Below are positions 1-8,102 of a DNA stretch of 62,954 bases, piece by piece (the first letter of the stretch is position 1; every line of letters begins with the position of its first letter). The translations under genes were made by a program, and so were the position numbers. The notes beneath the pieces are model-generated. The model saw only the letters and a list, made by a program, of their open reading frames with translations, was not told the DNA's origin and ran no database searches. The stretch is from NCBI RefSeq assembly GCF_030651835.1, contig NZ_JAUSBX010000031.1, positions 1 through 62,954 of the forward strand. The letters are read 5' to 3'. This DNA comes from Methylicorpusculum sp. (GTDB taxonomy: Bacteria > Pseudomonadota > Gammaproteobacteria > Methylococcales > Methylomonadaceae).

Positions 1-15
1 CCCCTCCAATTATAG

Positions 16-140
16 TGGGTGTAGGTGGTTGATTGAAAAGGCTTCTGCAACAGGGATGTTGCAGAGAGCTACAGGGACGCATTTACGCGTCCTTTGAAAT
101 CAAGCACCTACACCCTTAATTCAAAGCGGGCGAGTAGTTA
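16..140. mobile_element. Family A miniature inverted-repeat element, copy 1
   Basis: The two inner arms (GTGTAGGTG... and ...CACCTACAC) are inverted repeats, with a second small hairpin (CTGCAACA/TGTTGCAG) inside. The right end finishes GGGCGAGTAGTTAC, the reverse complement of the start of the copies near 43638 and 49880. No coding capacity. The element stops about 3 bp before the Shine-Dalgarno of the next gene, so it supplies that gene's 5' leader. Confidence 0.75.
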
Positions 141-155
141 CCCAGGAGGTATTGA

Positions 156-923
156 ATGTTTAGTTTAACCGTGGTCGCCGTATTAAGCGTGATCGCTATG
201 CTGATGGCTTGGGTATGGCAGCAGAATCGTCGCAATGCAGGGATTGTCGATGTCATCTGGGCATTCGGTATGATGTTTGCCGGGCCCTGGTATGCCTTTA
301 CCGGTTCTGCGCCCGTGTTATTGCAATTGAGTCTGGCTTTATTAACGATGGTCTGGTTTATGCGCTTGGGTCGCCATCTGGCTTTACGCGTATTCAGCGA
401 ACAGGAAGACGGCCGTTACAAAGCAATGCGTTTGGCCATGAAAGAAAACGCAGCCAAAGGATTTCTAGGCTTTTTTTTGGTACAGGCCGGATTTATCTGG
501 ATCTTGTCTTTACCTTTCTACGCCGTTGCTCAAAACCAGAATCCGTCCACGCAATTGGTTGTGCTGGCGCTGGTTATTGCCGAACTGGCTTTTTGGGGCG
601 AGGCGTCTGCCGACCGTCAATTGGCCGAATTTCGTAATAACCCTGACAACAAAGGACGCACCTGCCGCAATGGCTGGTGGCGTTACTCAAGACACCCCAA
701 CTATTTTTTCGAATGGTTGCACTGGTTTGCGTATCCCTTGATGGGCTGGGGCAGTGAGTACCAGTATTGGTTGTGGTTGGCGCCGGTTGTCATGTTCTGC
801 TTTTTGTATTTTCTCACCGGCATTCCGTTTACCGAGCAACAAGCCTTGCGAAGTCGGGGTGAAGATTACCAGCACTATCAACAAACCACGCCGATGTTTT
901 TCCCCTGGTGGCCCAAGGAATAA
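156..923 (+). CDS. DUF1295 family membrane protein (steroid 5-alpha-reductase-like fold)
   Basis: 255-residue polytopic inner-membrane protein of the DUF1295 family, related to steroid 5-alpha reductases and isoprenylcysteine methyltransferases. The diagnostic stretch GWWRYSRHPNYFFEW lies at about residues 170-185 in the last third, and an N-terminal NAGIVDVIWAFG segment follows the first membrane helix. The start is set by a strong Shine-Dalgarno (AGGAGGT at 143-149). The reaction is unknown; the family is presumed to reduce or modify a lipid or isoprenoid. It lies upstream of a cyclopropane-fatty-acid synthase homologue, and both families recur together in light-inducible LitR/CarH regulons (recalled family knowledge), which suggests a membrane-lipid role under light or oxidative stress. 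Family assignment is secure; function is not. Confidence 0.88.
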   Translation: MFSLTVVAVLSVIAMLMAWVWQQNRRNAGIVDVIWAFGMMFAGPWYAFTGSAPVLLQLSLALLTMVWFMRLGRHLALRVFSEQEDGRYKAMRLAMKENAAKGFLGFFLVQAGFIWILSLPFYAVAQNQNPSTQLVVLALVIAELAFWGEASADRQLAEFRNNPDNKGRTCRNGWWRYSRHPNYFFEWLHWFAYPLMGWGSEYQYWLWLAPVVMFCFLYFLTGIPFTEQQALRSRGEDYQHYQQTTPMFFPWWPKE

Positions 924-938
924 TCGTTATGAATCAGT

Positions 939-1001
939 GTAGGAGCGTGCCATGCCCGCCACTGGATGGGGTTCCATCGCGGGCATGGCCGGCTCCTGTA
1001 A
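939..1001. repeat. REP-like palindrome
   Basis: Long hairpin with arms TAGGAGCgtGCCATGCCCGC and GCGGGCATGGCcgGCTCCTGTA around a short loop. It resembles the extragenic palindromic repeats of pseudomonads and relatives. A half-copy lies at 21681-21705. It may limit read-through between the two flanking genes. Confidence 0.75.
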
Positions 1002-1098
1002 AATACGATTAACTTAACGGTATTGTGAGTTGGGTGAGAGGGAATGGTTCGTTGCGCTGATTTGTTAAAAAGTTTCTAACAAAACCAAGAGGTTTACG

Positions 1099-2130
1099 AT
1101 GAGCTTGATCGCACTGGCAGAAGCCGGAAAAGTCCCCGATTCCTTGATCAGATGGGGTATCAGACGTTTATTAAAACAACGCTTGCAGGAAGAATTTGCA
1201 GATGATGTCGAACGCCAAAGTCAGCGTTACCGTGACTTATTGACAGAACTCAGACAGAGCCCGATTGCGATTGAAACCGAGGCCGCCAACCAGCAGCATT
1301 ACGAAGTACCGGCCGCTTTTTATCGGTTCGCGTTAGGTAAGCATCTAAAATATTCATCCTGCTATTGGGATCATGAGACTACTAACCTGGATGAAGCCGA
1401 AGCTAAGATGCTGGCAATAAGCTGCGAACGGGCTGAACTGATCGACGGGCAGGACGTGCTTGAATTAGGCTGCGGTTGGGGGTCGTTGACACTGTGGATG
1501 GCCGCGCATTACCCCGGCAGCCGCATAACTGCCGTATCAAATTCCAACAGCCAGCGTGAATATATCAATGAACAGGCCCGACAACGCGGATTGAACAATA
1601 TCGAAGTCATAACCTGCGATGTCAATCAACTGACGTTGGACCGTAACTTCGACCGTATCGTTTCGGTAGAAATGTTCGAGCATATGCGAAATTACGACAG
1701 CCTTTTGAATAAGGTCGCGTCCTGGTTAAGGCCCGGCGGCAAGCTGTTCGTACACATTTTTTGTCACCGCTATCTGGCCTATCCGTTTGAAACAGAAGGC
1801 GATGACAACTGGATGGGACGGTATTTTTTTACCGGTGGAATGATGCCCGCCCGCGATACGCTGCTGCATTTTCAAACACAGTTACACATTGAATCTCAAT
1901 GGGATGTCTCGGGGCGGCATTATCAGCAAACTTCTGAAGCCTGGCTCAATAATATGGATACCCACAAAGAGGCTATTTTGCAGTTGTTTAGTGAAACTTA
2001 TGGAAAGAAGGACGCTGCGTTGTGGGTGCAGCGCTGGCGGCTGTTTTTTATGGCTTGTGCCGAATTGTTCGGATATCGCGGCGGTAATGAGTGGCTGGTG
2101 GCTCATTATCGGTTTGCCAAAACAGGATAA
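1099..2130 (+). CDS. cfa: Cyclopropane-fatty-acyl-phospholipid synthase family methyltransferase
   Basis: 343-residue SAM-dependent methyltransferase of the CFA synthase/mycolic acid cyclopropane synthase family, expected to transfer the SAM methylene group to unsaturated acyl chains of membrane phospholipids at the cytoplasmic face. The SAM-binding loop VLELGCGWGS is at residues 120-129, followed by an acidic strand end and the family motif VSVEMFEHMRNY near residue 195. It is somewhat shorter than E. coli Cfa (about 380) because the N-terminal domain is reduced, as in the CFA paralogues found near photolyase genes. A Shine-Dalgarno (AAGAGG) precedes the ATG. The next gene starts 2 bp after its stop, indicating co-transcription. 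The exact lipid substrate is not evident. Confidence 0.88.
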   Translation: MSLIALAEAGKVPDSLIRWGIRRLLKQRLQEEFADDVERQSQRYRDLLTELRQSPIAIETEAANQQHYEVPAAFYRFALGKHLKYSSCYWDHETTNLDEAEAKMLAISCERAELIDGQDVLELGCGWGSLTLWMAAHYPGSRITAVSNSNSQREYINEQARQRGLNNIEVITCDVNQLTLDRNFDRIVSVEMFEHMRNYDSLLNKVASWLRPGGKLFVHIFCHRYLAYPFETEGDDNWMGRYFFTGGMMPARDTLLHFQTQLHIESQWDVSGRHYQQTSEAWLNNMDTHKEAILQLFSETYGKKDAALWVQRWRLFFMACAELFGYRGGNEWLVAHYRFAKTG

Positions 2131-2132
2131 CC

Positions 2133-3434
2133 ATGCCAAAACAAGGCCTGCACTATAAGCTGATCAAAGCTTTTTTGTGGCAAATTTTACTGATCAGTGG
2201 CGCGACGCTACTCGGCGTCTTTGCTGCAGCCAAAATCGTTGAAGATGTTTTGGTCAGGGAGGCCTTGCAAGGCGAAGCCACGCATTTCTGGTCGTTATAC
2301 CAAACCCATGCGGATTTCCCTCGTCCGAATACGGCCAATATGAAAGGCTATTTGGCCAAAGGCGGTGATGACTCAGAAGTACCGCCTGGGTTGCGTCATT
2401 TAACGCCAGGTTTTGGCCGGGCGAATATGGAAGGCCGTCATCCGATTGTGTATGTCGAAAATAACGGTACGGATCGGCTTTATCTGGCTTTTGACGAACA
2501 GCAGGTTGCCGCGCTGTCATTTTATTTTGGCACTGTGCCGCTCAGTCTGGTTTTGGTGTTGATTTATCTGTTCGCCTGGCTCGCGTATCAGCAATCCAAA
2601 AAAGCCATTTCACCGGTTATCAAACTGGCAGAAGTGGTCGAACGGTTTGATTTTAGGAAACAAGGATTGGCTGAGTTGGATCTGAATGAATTGCGCGACT
2701 CAGGCGACAGTGATGTCGCCAAACTGATCGATGCCCTGGATCATTTCACTGAACGATTGGAATTGTTTATCGAGCGGGAGCAAAACTTTACCCGTGATGC
2801 CAGCCACGAGTTGCGCACGCCGATGGCCGTCATCAAAAGCTCCCTGGCTTTGCTGCAACGACATGCCGATTATCAACCCAACGAGCGACATGCCCTGGCG
2901 GTGATTGAAAACACACTTAAAGACATGGAAGAACTCATCGAGACTTTGTTGCTGTTAGCGAGGGAGGAATCTTCGCCGCTACCGGAAGAAGACGTCCTGA
3001 TTAACGATTTATTAGCGACATTGGCCGAGCAGGTCAACCGTGTCGTAGGTTCAGATCATCTACGCCTGGAAATTGAGCAAAACTGCCTGCTGTCCACCGT
3101 TGCGTCGGAAAAAGTGCTGCATATTCTGTTTACCAATCTGCTGCGAAATGCATTCAGCTATACGCGAGAAGGCACTATCAGCATTATCATCGACGAAAAC
3201 CGCGTCACCGTATCCGATACCGGTATCGGAATGGAACAAGCTCAGTTGCAACAAGTGTTCGAGCCGTTCTACCGGGCCCAAAACGACAACCGGGGTCACG
3301 GTTTGGGCTTGACGATAGTCAACCGGCTCTGCAACCGCTTTGGCTGGCAATTAAAAATCAGCAGCAAACCCGGCGAAGGCACCCGCGTGTCGGTCTATTT
3401 TCCCAAAGCCAAACGGGTGGGCGGCAGGCGTTAG
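2133..3434 (+). CDS. Sensor histidine kinase, orphan
   Basis: 433-residue transmembrane histidine kinase. A first membrane helix (about residues 10-35) and a second (about 135-155) bracket a periplasmic sensor of roughly 100 residues with no recognised domain. Then come a HAMP-like linker, the dimerisation/phosphoacceptor helix with H225 in DASHELRTPMAVIK, and an ATPase domain with N-box (NLLRNAFSY), G1 (VSDTGIGM) and G2 (GHGLGLTIV) motifs. I chose the ATG 2 bp after the cfa stop; an in-frame upstream start would run deep into cfa. No response regulator is adjacent, so the partner must lie elsewhere. Translational linkage to a lipid-modifying enzyme suggests sensing of an envelope condition. 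Confidence 0.88.
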   Translation: MPKQGLHYKLIKAFLWQILLISGATLLGVFAAAKIVEDVLVREALQGEATHFWSLYQTHADFPRPNTANMKGYLAKGGDDSEVPPGLRHLTPGFGRANMEGRHPIVYVENNGTDRLYLAFDEQQVAALSFYFGTVPLSLVLVLIYLFAWLAYQQSKKAISPVIKLAEVVERFDFRKQGLAELDLNELRDSGDSDVAKLIDALDHFTERLELFIEREQNFTRDASHELRTPMAVIKSSLALLQRHADYQPNERHALAVIENTLKDMEELIETLLLLAREESSPLPEEDVLINDLLATLAEQVNRVVGSDHLRLEIEQNCLLSTVASEKVLHILFTNLLRNAFSYTREGTISIIIDENRVTVSDTGIGMEQAQLQQVFEPFYRAQNDNRGHGLGLTIVNRLCNRFGWQLKISSKPGEGTRVSVYFPKAKRVGGRR

Positions 3435-3823
3435 TTAATCCAGAAGGATGCGGTGAGGAACGGACCGCATCGACGGGTTGGCGAGCGCAGCCTAAATAAT
3501 GGCTTTGTTGATTTTGGAGCCAAAAATCGGGAAGATATTTTTAAACTGAATTTTCCCAATAATTTCAAAATCGAACTACCATTCTGCTTGAGCTGCAGGA
3601 ATTATCGATAGAGTTTGCTTAAACGGTGGCAAACCTATTTAACAAAGCACTGTCACTTAAGGCCGAGGCGTCATTCCGGCATTCCCTGGTCGAGGCAGGC
3701 TCTGTCGGAACGACGGTAACTATTAATTCAAACAAAGCTCTCTAAAAAGCCTGAACAACCCCATAAAAACTGGGAAACCTTCAGATTTGTAAGCACTATA
3801 ACCACTCGTAAGCGCTGGAAAAT
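3435..3823. other. Gene-free region with repeat remnants
   Basis: 389 bp without a credible gene. It holds a short motif (GCGGTGAGGAACG...CGCATC, about 3453-3473) that recurs inverted near 5250-5272, a possible IS5-like miniature element (3501-3649), and an approximately 40-bp stretch at about 3708-3748 resembling 33718-33757. It looks like a landing zone for small repeats. Confidence 0.5.
3501..3649. mobile_element. Possible miniature remnant with IS5/IS903-like ends
   Basis: Left end GGCTTTGTTGATTTT; right end read inward GTGCTTTGTTAAATAG. These share GCTTTGTTRA, close to the terminal repeats of IS903-group IS5 elements. The 149-bp interior has no reading frame. No clear target duplication was found, so this is tentative. 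Confidence 0.35.
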
Positions 3824-4507
3824 ATGGATACAAGAATCAAGGGAAAAATAATATCTTGGAATGATGACAAAGGTTTTGGCTTCATTGAACCAAATGAGGG
3901 TGGGAAACAAATCTTTGTTCATTTCAAAGCTTTTAATAACCGGAAAAAAATGCCAGCGATAAATCAGGCCGTTACCTATTCCATATCAGCTGATAAAAGT
4001 GGCAGACCTTGTGCTGAAAGAGTAACAAGAGCCGGTGAGCTTCTATCGAATAACAAAAAAACTGATAGGGCGTATTTCTCTATTTTTATCCCGGTATTAT
4101 TTGTTGTGATTGTTGGCATATCAGCACTCACAAACAAGGTTCCCTTTTTAGTCTTGCCTTTTTATTTGGTTATTAGTTTATTGACTTTTATCTTGTATAA
4201 AGTTGATAAATCAGCGGCTCGAAATGGAGATTGGAGAACGAAGGAAAGCACTCTGCATTTGTTTTCATTAGCAGGTGGTTGGCCTGGTGGAATGATTGCC
4301 CAACAAACATTACGACACAAGTCTAAAAAACAATCGTTTAGAACTGTGTTTTGGGTGACGGTTTTACTGAATTTCAGTGCCTTTATTTGGCTGCATACAC
4401 CCGGTGGAGCATCAGCGCTTTCCTTTATTGAAGTTCGAACCGCTCTGAACGTTCCGTATGGGATTATTTTTGACAAAAAAGGGCACATTTTGAAGCATGA
4501 GTTTTAA
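3824..4507 (+). CDS. Cold-shock domain protein fused to DUF1294 membrane domain
   Basis: 227 residues. Residues 1-68 are a cold-shock (OB-fold nucleic-acid binding) domain with RNP1-like KGFGFIEP (18-25) and RNP2-like IFVHF (33-37). A membrane part from about residue 85 follows, with two adjacent helices, a DUF1294 signature (WRTKESTLHLFSLAGGWPGG) and a last hydrophobic helix. The fusion is common in gammaproteobacteria; it would tether an RNA or ssDNA-binding domain to the cytoplasmic face of the inner membrane. No biochemical function is established. No strong Shine-Dalgarno is visible. It stands alone, 66 bp before the hicBA pair. Confidence 0.88.
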   Translation: MDTRIKGKIISWNDDKGFGFIEPNEGGKQIFVHFKAFNNRKKMPAINQAVTYSISADKSGRPCAERVTRAGELLSNNKKTDRAYFSIFIPVLFVVIVGISALTNKVPFLVLPFYLVISLLTFILYKVDKSAARNGDWRTKESTLHLFSLAGGWPGGMIAQQTLRHKSKKQSFRTVFWVTVLLNFSAFIWLHTPGGASALSFIEVRTALNVPYGIIFDKKGHILKHEF

Positions 4508-4573
4508 CGATGATTAATCATGATATAAATCCGGCAGTGGATTCCAATAGTTATTCAAATAGGTCATGTCAGT

Positions 4574-4783
4574 ATGAAAAATTACACTGCAATTATTGAA
4601 AAATGTCACGATACAGGATTGTATGTGGGCTTTATTCCCGGATTCGCAGGGGCACATACCCAAGCTGAAACACTTGATGAACTCAATAAAAACCTTCGGG
4701 AAGTAATTGAAATGCTCCTTGAAGACGGCGAGCCAATACTTGAAGCCGAGTTTATTGGTACACAAAATGTTGTTGTGGCTTAA
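4574..4783 (+). CDS. hicB: HicB-family antitoxin
   Basis: 69-residue HicB-type protein with the partially degraded RNase H-like fold: the N-terminal strand pair (YTAIIEKC, LYVGFIPG) followed by the GAHTQAETLDELNKNLREV helix. It ends shortly after the fold and has no C-terminal DNA-binding extension, so autoregulation may need another factor. It lies 2 bp before the HicA toxin gene in antitoxin-first order, the reverse of the classical hicAB arrangement but common for this short subclass. It should bind and block the HicA ribonuclease. Confidence 0.88.
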   Translation: MKNYTAIIEKCHDTGLYVGFIPGFAGAHTQAETLDELNKNLREVIEMLLEDGEPILEAEFIGTQNVVVA

Positions 4784-4785
4784 GC

Positions 4786-5013
4786 ATGGGGCACATTCCT
4801 GTTCTAAAACCTCGTGAAATTGCTGCTTTGCTTGAAATATTAGAGTTTAAAGAAGTTCGCCAGCGTGGATCGCACAAACAATTCCGCCATACTGATGGCC
4901 GGTGTACAACTGTACCGTTTCATGCAGGACGTGATATTTCACCCATTTTGCTTAGGCAAATTGCCAGAGATATTGGATTAACAGTTGAAGAATTACTTAA
5001 ATTTAAAGTCTAA
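4786..5013 (+). CDS. hicA: HicA-family mRNA interferase toxin
   Basis: 75-residue HicA toxin with a dsRBD-like fold. It shows the N-terminal helix (KPREIAALLEILEFKEV), the catalytic histidine context RQRGSHKQFRH, a following beta strand (TTVPFHAGRDI) and a C-terminal helix (LRQIARDIGLTVEELLKF). HicA toxins cleave mRNA or tmRNA when freed from HicB. All catalytic-region residues appear present, so the toxin is probably functional. It is cotranscribed with hicB (2-bp gap). Immediately downstream lies a family B miniature element. Confidence 0.9.
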   Translation: MGHIPVLKPREIAALLEILEFKEVRQRGSHKQFRHTDGRCTTVPFHAGRDISPILLRQIARDIGLTVEELLKFKV

Positions 5014-5034
5014 TCCGATGCTCCAGCGAAACTC

Positions 5035-5196
5035 AGCAGTTCTCAATTTGAAGAGAAAAAAGGGCTGGGAAGCTTTCTGAGGATGTGGTCAGCAAGGATG
5101 CTGCTGTCAAGCCCCCAAGGAAGGGTTTACGGCGTTCCTCAAAAGGCTTTTCCCAGCCCAAAATGACGCCGAAAAGATCAAAGTGAGAATTGCTGA
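5035..5196. mobile_element. Family B miniature inverted-repeat element, copy 1
   Basis: Terminal inverted repeats: left CAGCAGTTCTCAATTTG, right end read inward CTCAGCAATTCTCACTTT. The centre holds the conserved block GCAAGGATGCTGCTGTCAAG then GGGTTTACGGCGTTCCTC. About 160 bp, non-coding, internally palindromic. Four relatives occur in the window. Confidence 0.8.
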
Positions 5197-5204
5197 GCGA
5201 AACT

Positions 5205-5281
5205 CCTCTAACTAAGTATTGCAGGGAGTTGTCTTAGTTAGGTAGGTAGGATGCCGTTCGTTCCTCACCGCGCCCTACCGA
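5205..5281. repeat. Hairpin plus short dispersed motif
   Basis: CTAACTAAG...CTTAGTTAG forms a hairpin (about 5209-5242). It is followed by GATGCCGTTCGTTCCTCACCGC, reduced here to its core CGTTCGTTCCTCACCGC, whose reverse complement resembles the stretch at about 3453-3473. Lies directly downstream of the minus-strand ion-channel gene and may help end its transcript. Confidence 0.45.
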
Positions 5282-5282
5282 G

Positions 5283-6149
5283 CTAATCACTTCCCTCCAA
5301 AAATTGCCCGCAATATTTACAATAAACGGCATCAAAGTCATGGCCGGTTGCACCACAGTTGGGGCAGGCCTCGTTGTCGATTTTGCTTGATTTATGACTT
5401 TTCATCAGCTCGGCGCTATAAATTCCGGTAGGAACGGCGATGATGCCGTAACCCATGATCATGATCACCGACGCGATAAACTGACCCAGAGGCGTTTGCG
5501 GTGATATGTCGCCGTAGCCGACAGTCGTTATTGTGACGATGGCCCAATACAAAGACGTGGGGATGCTGGTGAAGCCGGATTCGCTGCCTTCTATCATGTA
5601 CATCAACGAGCCAAATACGACGACTAACATTAATACGGTAAATAGAAACACCGCGATTTTTCGAAAACTATTGTTCAGTGCAACCATCAGAATATTCGCT
5701 TCGCGGACGTATTCGGACAGTTTTAAAAGCCTGAATATGCGCAACACACGCAAGATGCGAAGCGTCAGCATATATTCGCCGCCCGGAATGAGTAGCCCCA
5801 GAAAAGTCGGAAGTATGGAAAGCAGATCGATAAAGCCAAAGAAACTGCTGGCATAAAGCCAGAGTTTGCGGACGCAAATCAGGCGTAACAGATATTCAAA
5901 TGAAAACAGGGCGGTGAAAAACCATTCCGCAGCATAGAGTTGTTGTTCATATTGATTACGCATGGCTTCGATGCTATCGAACATTACCGTAAGGATACTC
6001 AGCAAAATCATGATAATCAGAACAATATCGAAGGCTTTGCCGGCAGTCGTTTCTGCGCCGAAAATAATCTGATTTAGAGCAGCGCGCCAGGCGGAAGCTG
6101 GGCTGTCTTCACTGTGATTTTTCAGTTTGAACGGTTTTCTATCCGCCAT
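5283..6149 (-). CDS. Voltage-gated-type potassium channel with C-terminal zinc ribbon
   Basis: 288-residue six-helix ion channel subunit of the inner membrane. Helices S1-S3 span about residues 38-125. S4 carries arginines at every third position (RILRVLRIFRLLK, 131-143), the mark of a voltage sensor. The pore loop has the K+ selectivity filter TTVGYGD (208-214). After S6 a short tail contains a treble of cysteines plus one, C262-x2-C265 and C277-x2-C280, predicted to bind zinc. K+ selectivity is firm from the filter; gating by voltage is inferred from S4. The zinc ribbon could mediate assembly or sense redox or metal state. Monocistronic on the minus strand. Confidence 0.92.
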   Translation of the reverse strand: MADRKPFKLKNHSEDSPASAWRAALNQIIFGAETTAGKAFDIVLIIMILLSILTVMFDSIEAMRNQYEQQLYAAEWFFTALFSFEYLLRLICVRKLWLYASSFFGFIDLLSILPTFLGLLIPGGEYMLTLRILRVLRIFRLLKLSEYVREANILMVALNNSFRKIAVFLFTVLMLVVVFGSLMYMIEGSESGFTSIPTSLYWAIVTITTVGYGDISPQTPLGQFIASVIMIMGYGIIAVPTGIYSAELMKSHKSSKIDNEACPNCGATGHDFDAVYCKYCGQFLEGSD

Positions 6150-6413
6150 TGAGGTTGTCCTAAACAGGATTAACTAAACCTTGTTATCTCGATGAAGTTG
6201 TGTTCAATCGAGACTTTTGGGGTGTTTATAGTTTTCAGTTTCACTGTATGCTACGGCAGACAAAGAAAAGGTCAATTTTCTTGTCTCCATCAGCCTTATA
6301 TCGACGAATTGTATACCCATCGCAGATCGAAATTCGGCACCAGGTTGCCCGTCAAAGGACGCCGTAAATACATCCGTGTAGGCTCTATGCCAGCATCCAT
6401 GCTGGCAAAGCCT

Positions 6414-6458
6414 TTGCCGAACAACCCGTTGCCGAACAACCCGTTGCCGAACAACCCG
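6414..6458. repeat. Tandem repeat, three copies of a 15-bp unit
   Basis: Exact triplicate of TTGCCGAACAACCCG followed by a partial TTGCC. The surrounding 6340-6500 contains fragments resembling family A (GGACGCCGTAAATAC; CAAAGTGGTCGAGTAGTTA at 6485-6503). The overlapping reading frame on the plus strand is low complexity and not credible as a gene. Confidence 0.8.
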
Positions 6459-6500
6459 TTGCCTCCTTAGGCACTGCCGAAATTCAAAGTGGTCGAGTAG

Positions 6501-7967
6501 TTAAAATGAAAGATCCCATTGCAGCCAAAACCGCTGTTCTGATTGACTCATGAATGAACGCGGGTCTTCGACGATCAAATGGCTCACCTGGAAATTTACT
6601 TTATTGGAATGGCCACTGAAGAAGTAGGTCATGACACCGCTGACTTCCTGTTGCAGATCGTTATCGACATCGGTATTCGGATCAACAAACGCATAGCGGC
6701 CGGCAAATTCCAGATTTTTAGGTACGATCGCAAACAGGTAATGAGGAAAGTAACCCGCTTGAATCAAGCCGCCTCTGAGGTTGGTATCTCTTGATGAATC
6801 AGATTCTGCTTTAAGCGTGTCCTCGATTTCTTTCCAGTGCATTTCGTGTTGAATCGATAAGCCCTGCCATTTGAACCGGACTTCCTCCATCATTTGATTG
6901 ATTTTGTATTGTCCGTCTTCTCCTTTTTTAAATCCGTCCAAATTCCGACAACTGTTGCTGTCGGTTTCAAAAGAAGTACATTTGCTTTGGTTGGTCGCTG
7001 CGGCGAAAGCAAAGTTGAGCGCCGGTTTTTGATGGAATTCGATATCGGATTGGGTGAACGGCATTTCCCCGCCCAGGGCATTCCATTGCAGGCGGCCTGC
7101 ATACATCATGTTGTCATCGTCATTATTGCGTTCACCCACTCCTAAACCCGTAAAGATGCCTGCGACATAGCTCATGTCATACCATCTTCCGGGAAACAAA
7201 TTGCCCAGGACCTGAACGCCTTGTTGCCGATCCACGGTAAAAATATCGTTGACGATTGAGCGGTTGACAAATTGTTGGTTGCCGGAAGATGTAACCCGCT
7301 CGTCGTTATAGACTACCTTGCCGCGACCAACCCATAATTTGGCCCAATTATACTTGTCCAAAGTCAGGTTTAGATCGCGTAACACCGGTTGAGACCAGTC
7401 ATATTGCATGTAGTATTTAAGCCAGGGCCAATAAGCGTGGCCTTTTAGCTTGGTTCGAGCCCTGCGAATCATGAATGAACTATGATCGCGTTCGAGTTGA
7501 CTGATTGAACGCGGGTCGCTGTCAAAAGGGTTGGCATAACGGACTTGTATGCGATTTTGGATGGCCAGCGCGAATTTGCCGTCATCGGTTTTAACTTCAA
7601 AACCGTTTTTCCCGTAACTGGAACTGACCGGAAAACCATCCTGTTTTTTTGACGGCATTTTGTCAGCATCTTTGGTTTCCATCGTCTGCGTTGGAACGGG
7701 CGGTTTTGTCTCAACGGGAGCTGGTGGTGCAATGGCAGGCGCTGCGGTAATGGCGGCTGATTTGCTTTCCAATACTTCCAGCCGGTTCAGCTTTTCATCT
7801 AATAGCTTTAATTTGGCATCGAGACGTTTTTCAATAGCCAATAATTCGTCTTTATACTGTTCAGGATTATGGGCTTCAGCTGCGAGCGCGTTTCCGCATA
7901 GCGACAGGCTTAACACTGCCCATTTGCCTGCGCTGGGCAGTGGCCTCAAGTTCAATTGATTGTTCAT
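6501..7967 (-). CDS. Phosphate-selective porin (OprO/OprP family)
   Basis: 488-residue outer-membrane porin. A signal peptide occupies about residues 1-29 (hydrophobic core before GNALA). Next is a predicted coiled coil (about 36-70: KDELLAIEKRLDAKLKLLDE) that probably trimerises the periplasmic N-terminus, a proline-rich linker, and an OprO/OprP-type beta barrel from about residue 120. The last residue is Phe, as required by the BAM machinery (QWDLSF). The upstream region carries three tandem PHO-box repeats (7997-8029), strong evidence that PhoB induces it in phosphate starvation and that the substrate is phosphate or polyphosphate. Family members can also take other anions, so selectivity is inferred. 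Confidence 0.9.
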   Translation of the reverse strand: MNNQLNLRPLPSAGKWAVLSLSLCGNALAAEAHNPEQYKDELLAIEKRLDAKLKLLDEKLNRLEVLESKSAAITAAPAIAPPAPVETKPPVPTQTMETKDADKMPSKKQDGFPVSSSYGKNGFEVKTDDGKFALAIQNRIQVRYANPFDSDPRSISQLERDHSSFMIRRARTKLKGHAYWPWLKYYMQYDWSQPVLRDLNLTLDKYNWAKLWVGRGKVVYNDERVTSSGNQQFVNRSIVNDIFTVDRQQGVQVLGNLFPGRWYDMSYVAGIFTGLGVGERNNDDDNMMYAGRLQWNALGGEMPFTQSDIEFHQKPALNFAFAAATNQSKCTSFETDSNSCRNLDGFKKGEDGQYKINQMMEEVRFKWQGLSIQHEMHWKEIEDTLKAESDSSRDTNLRGGLIQAGYFPHYLFAIVPKNLEFAGRYAFVDPNTDVDNDLQQEVSGVMTYFFSGHSNKVNFQVSHLIVEDPRSFMSQSEQRFWLQWDLSF

Positions 7968-7996
7968 GGTGGGTTTTGTCAGCTAACAAAAGCGTC

Positions 7997-8029
7997 AATT
8001 ATGACAAAAATATGACAGAATTATGACAG
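7997..8029 (-). promoter_or_regulatory. Three tandem PHO-box repeats (PhoB binding site)
   Basis: Read on the minus strand: CTGTCAT-AATT, CTGTCAT-ATTT, TTGTCAT-AATT, three 11-bp direct repeats matching the PhoB consensus CTGTCAT plus 4 AT-rich bases. The array ends about 30 bp before the porin ATG, so transcription must start very close to the start codon or the true start is slightly downstream. The array also lies upstream of the divergent gene at 8103 and could affect it. Confidence 0.85.
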
Positions 8030-8102
8030 CTCATGATGAAAATAAATGACATGGTTTTATACCTGCCCGCCTTTTACGCCGTTGATTTTTTTAAAGTTCT
8101 CT

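Noticed and set aside
2091-2132. Upstream start for the histidine kinase inside the cfa gene
   Set aside because: The added residues have no family support, whereas the ATG at 2133 fits the membrane-helix start.
6192-6470. Plus-strand reading frame ending in repeated PNNPL units
   Set aside because: It covers a 15-bp tandem repeat and family A fragments, has no ribosome site and no protein-like composition.
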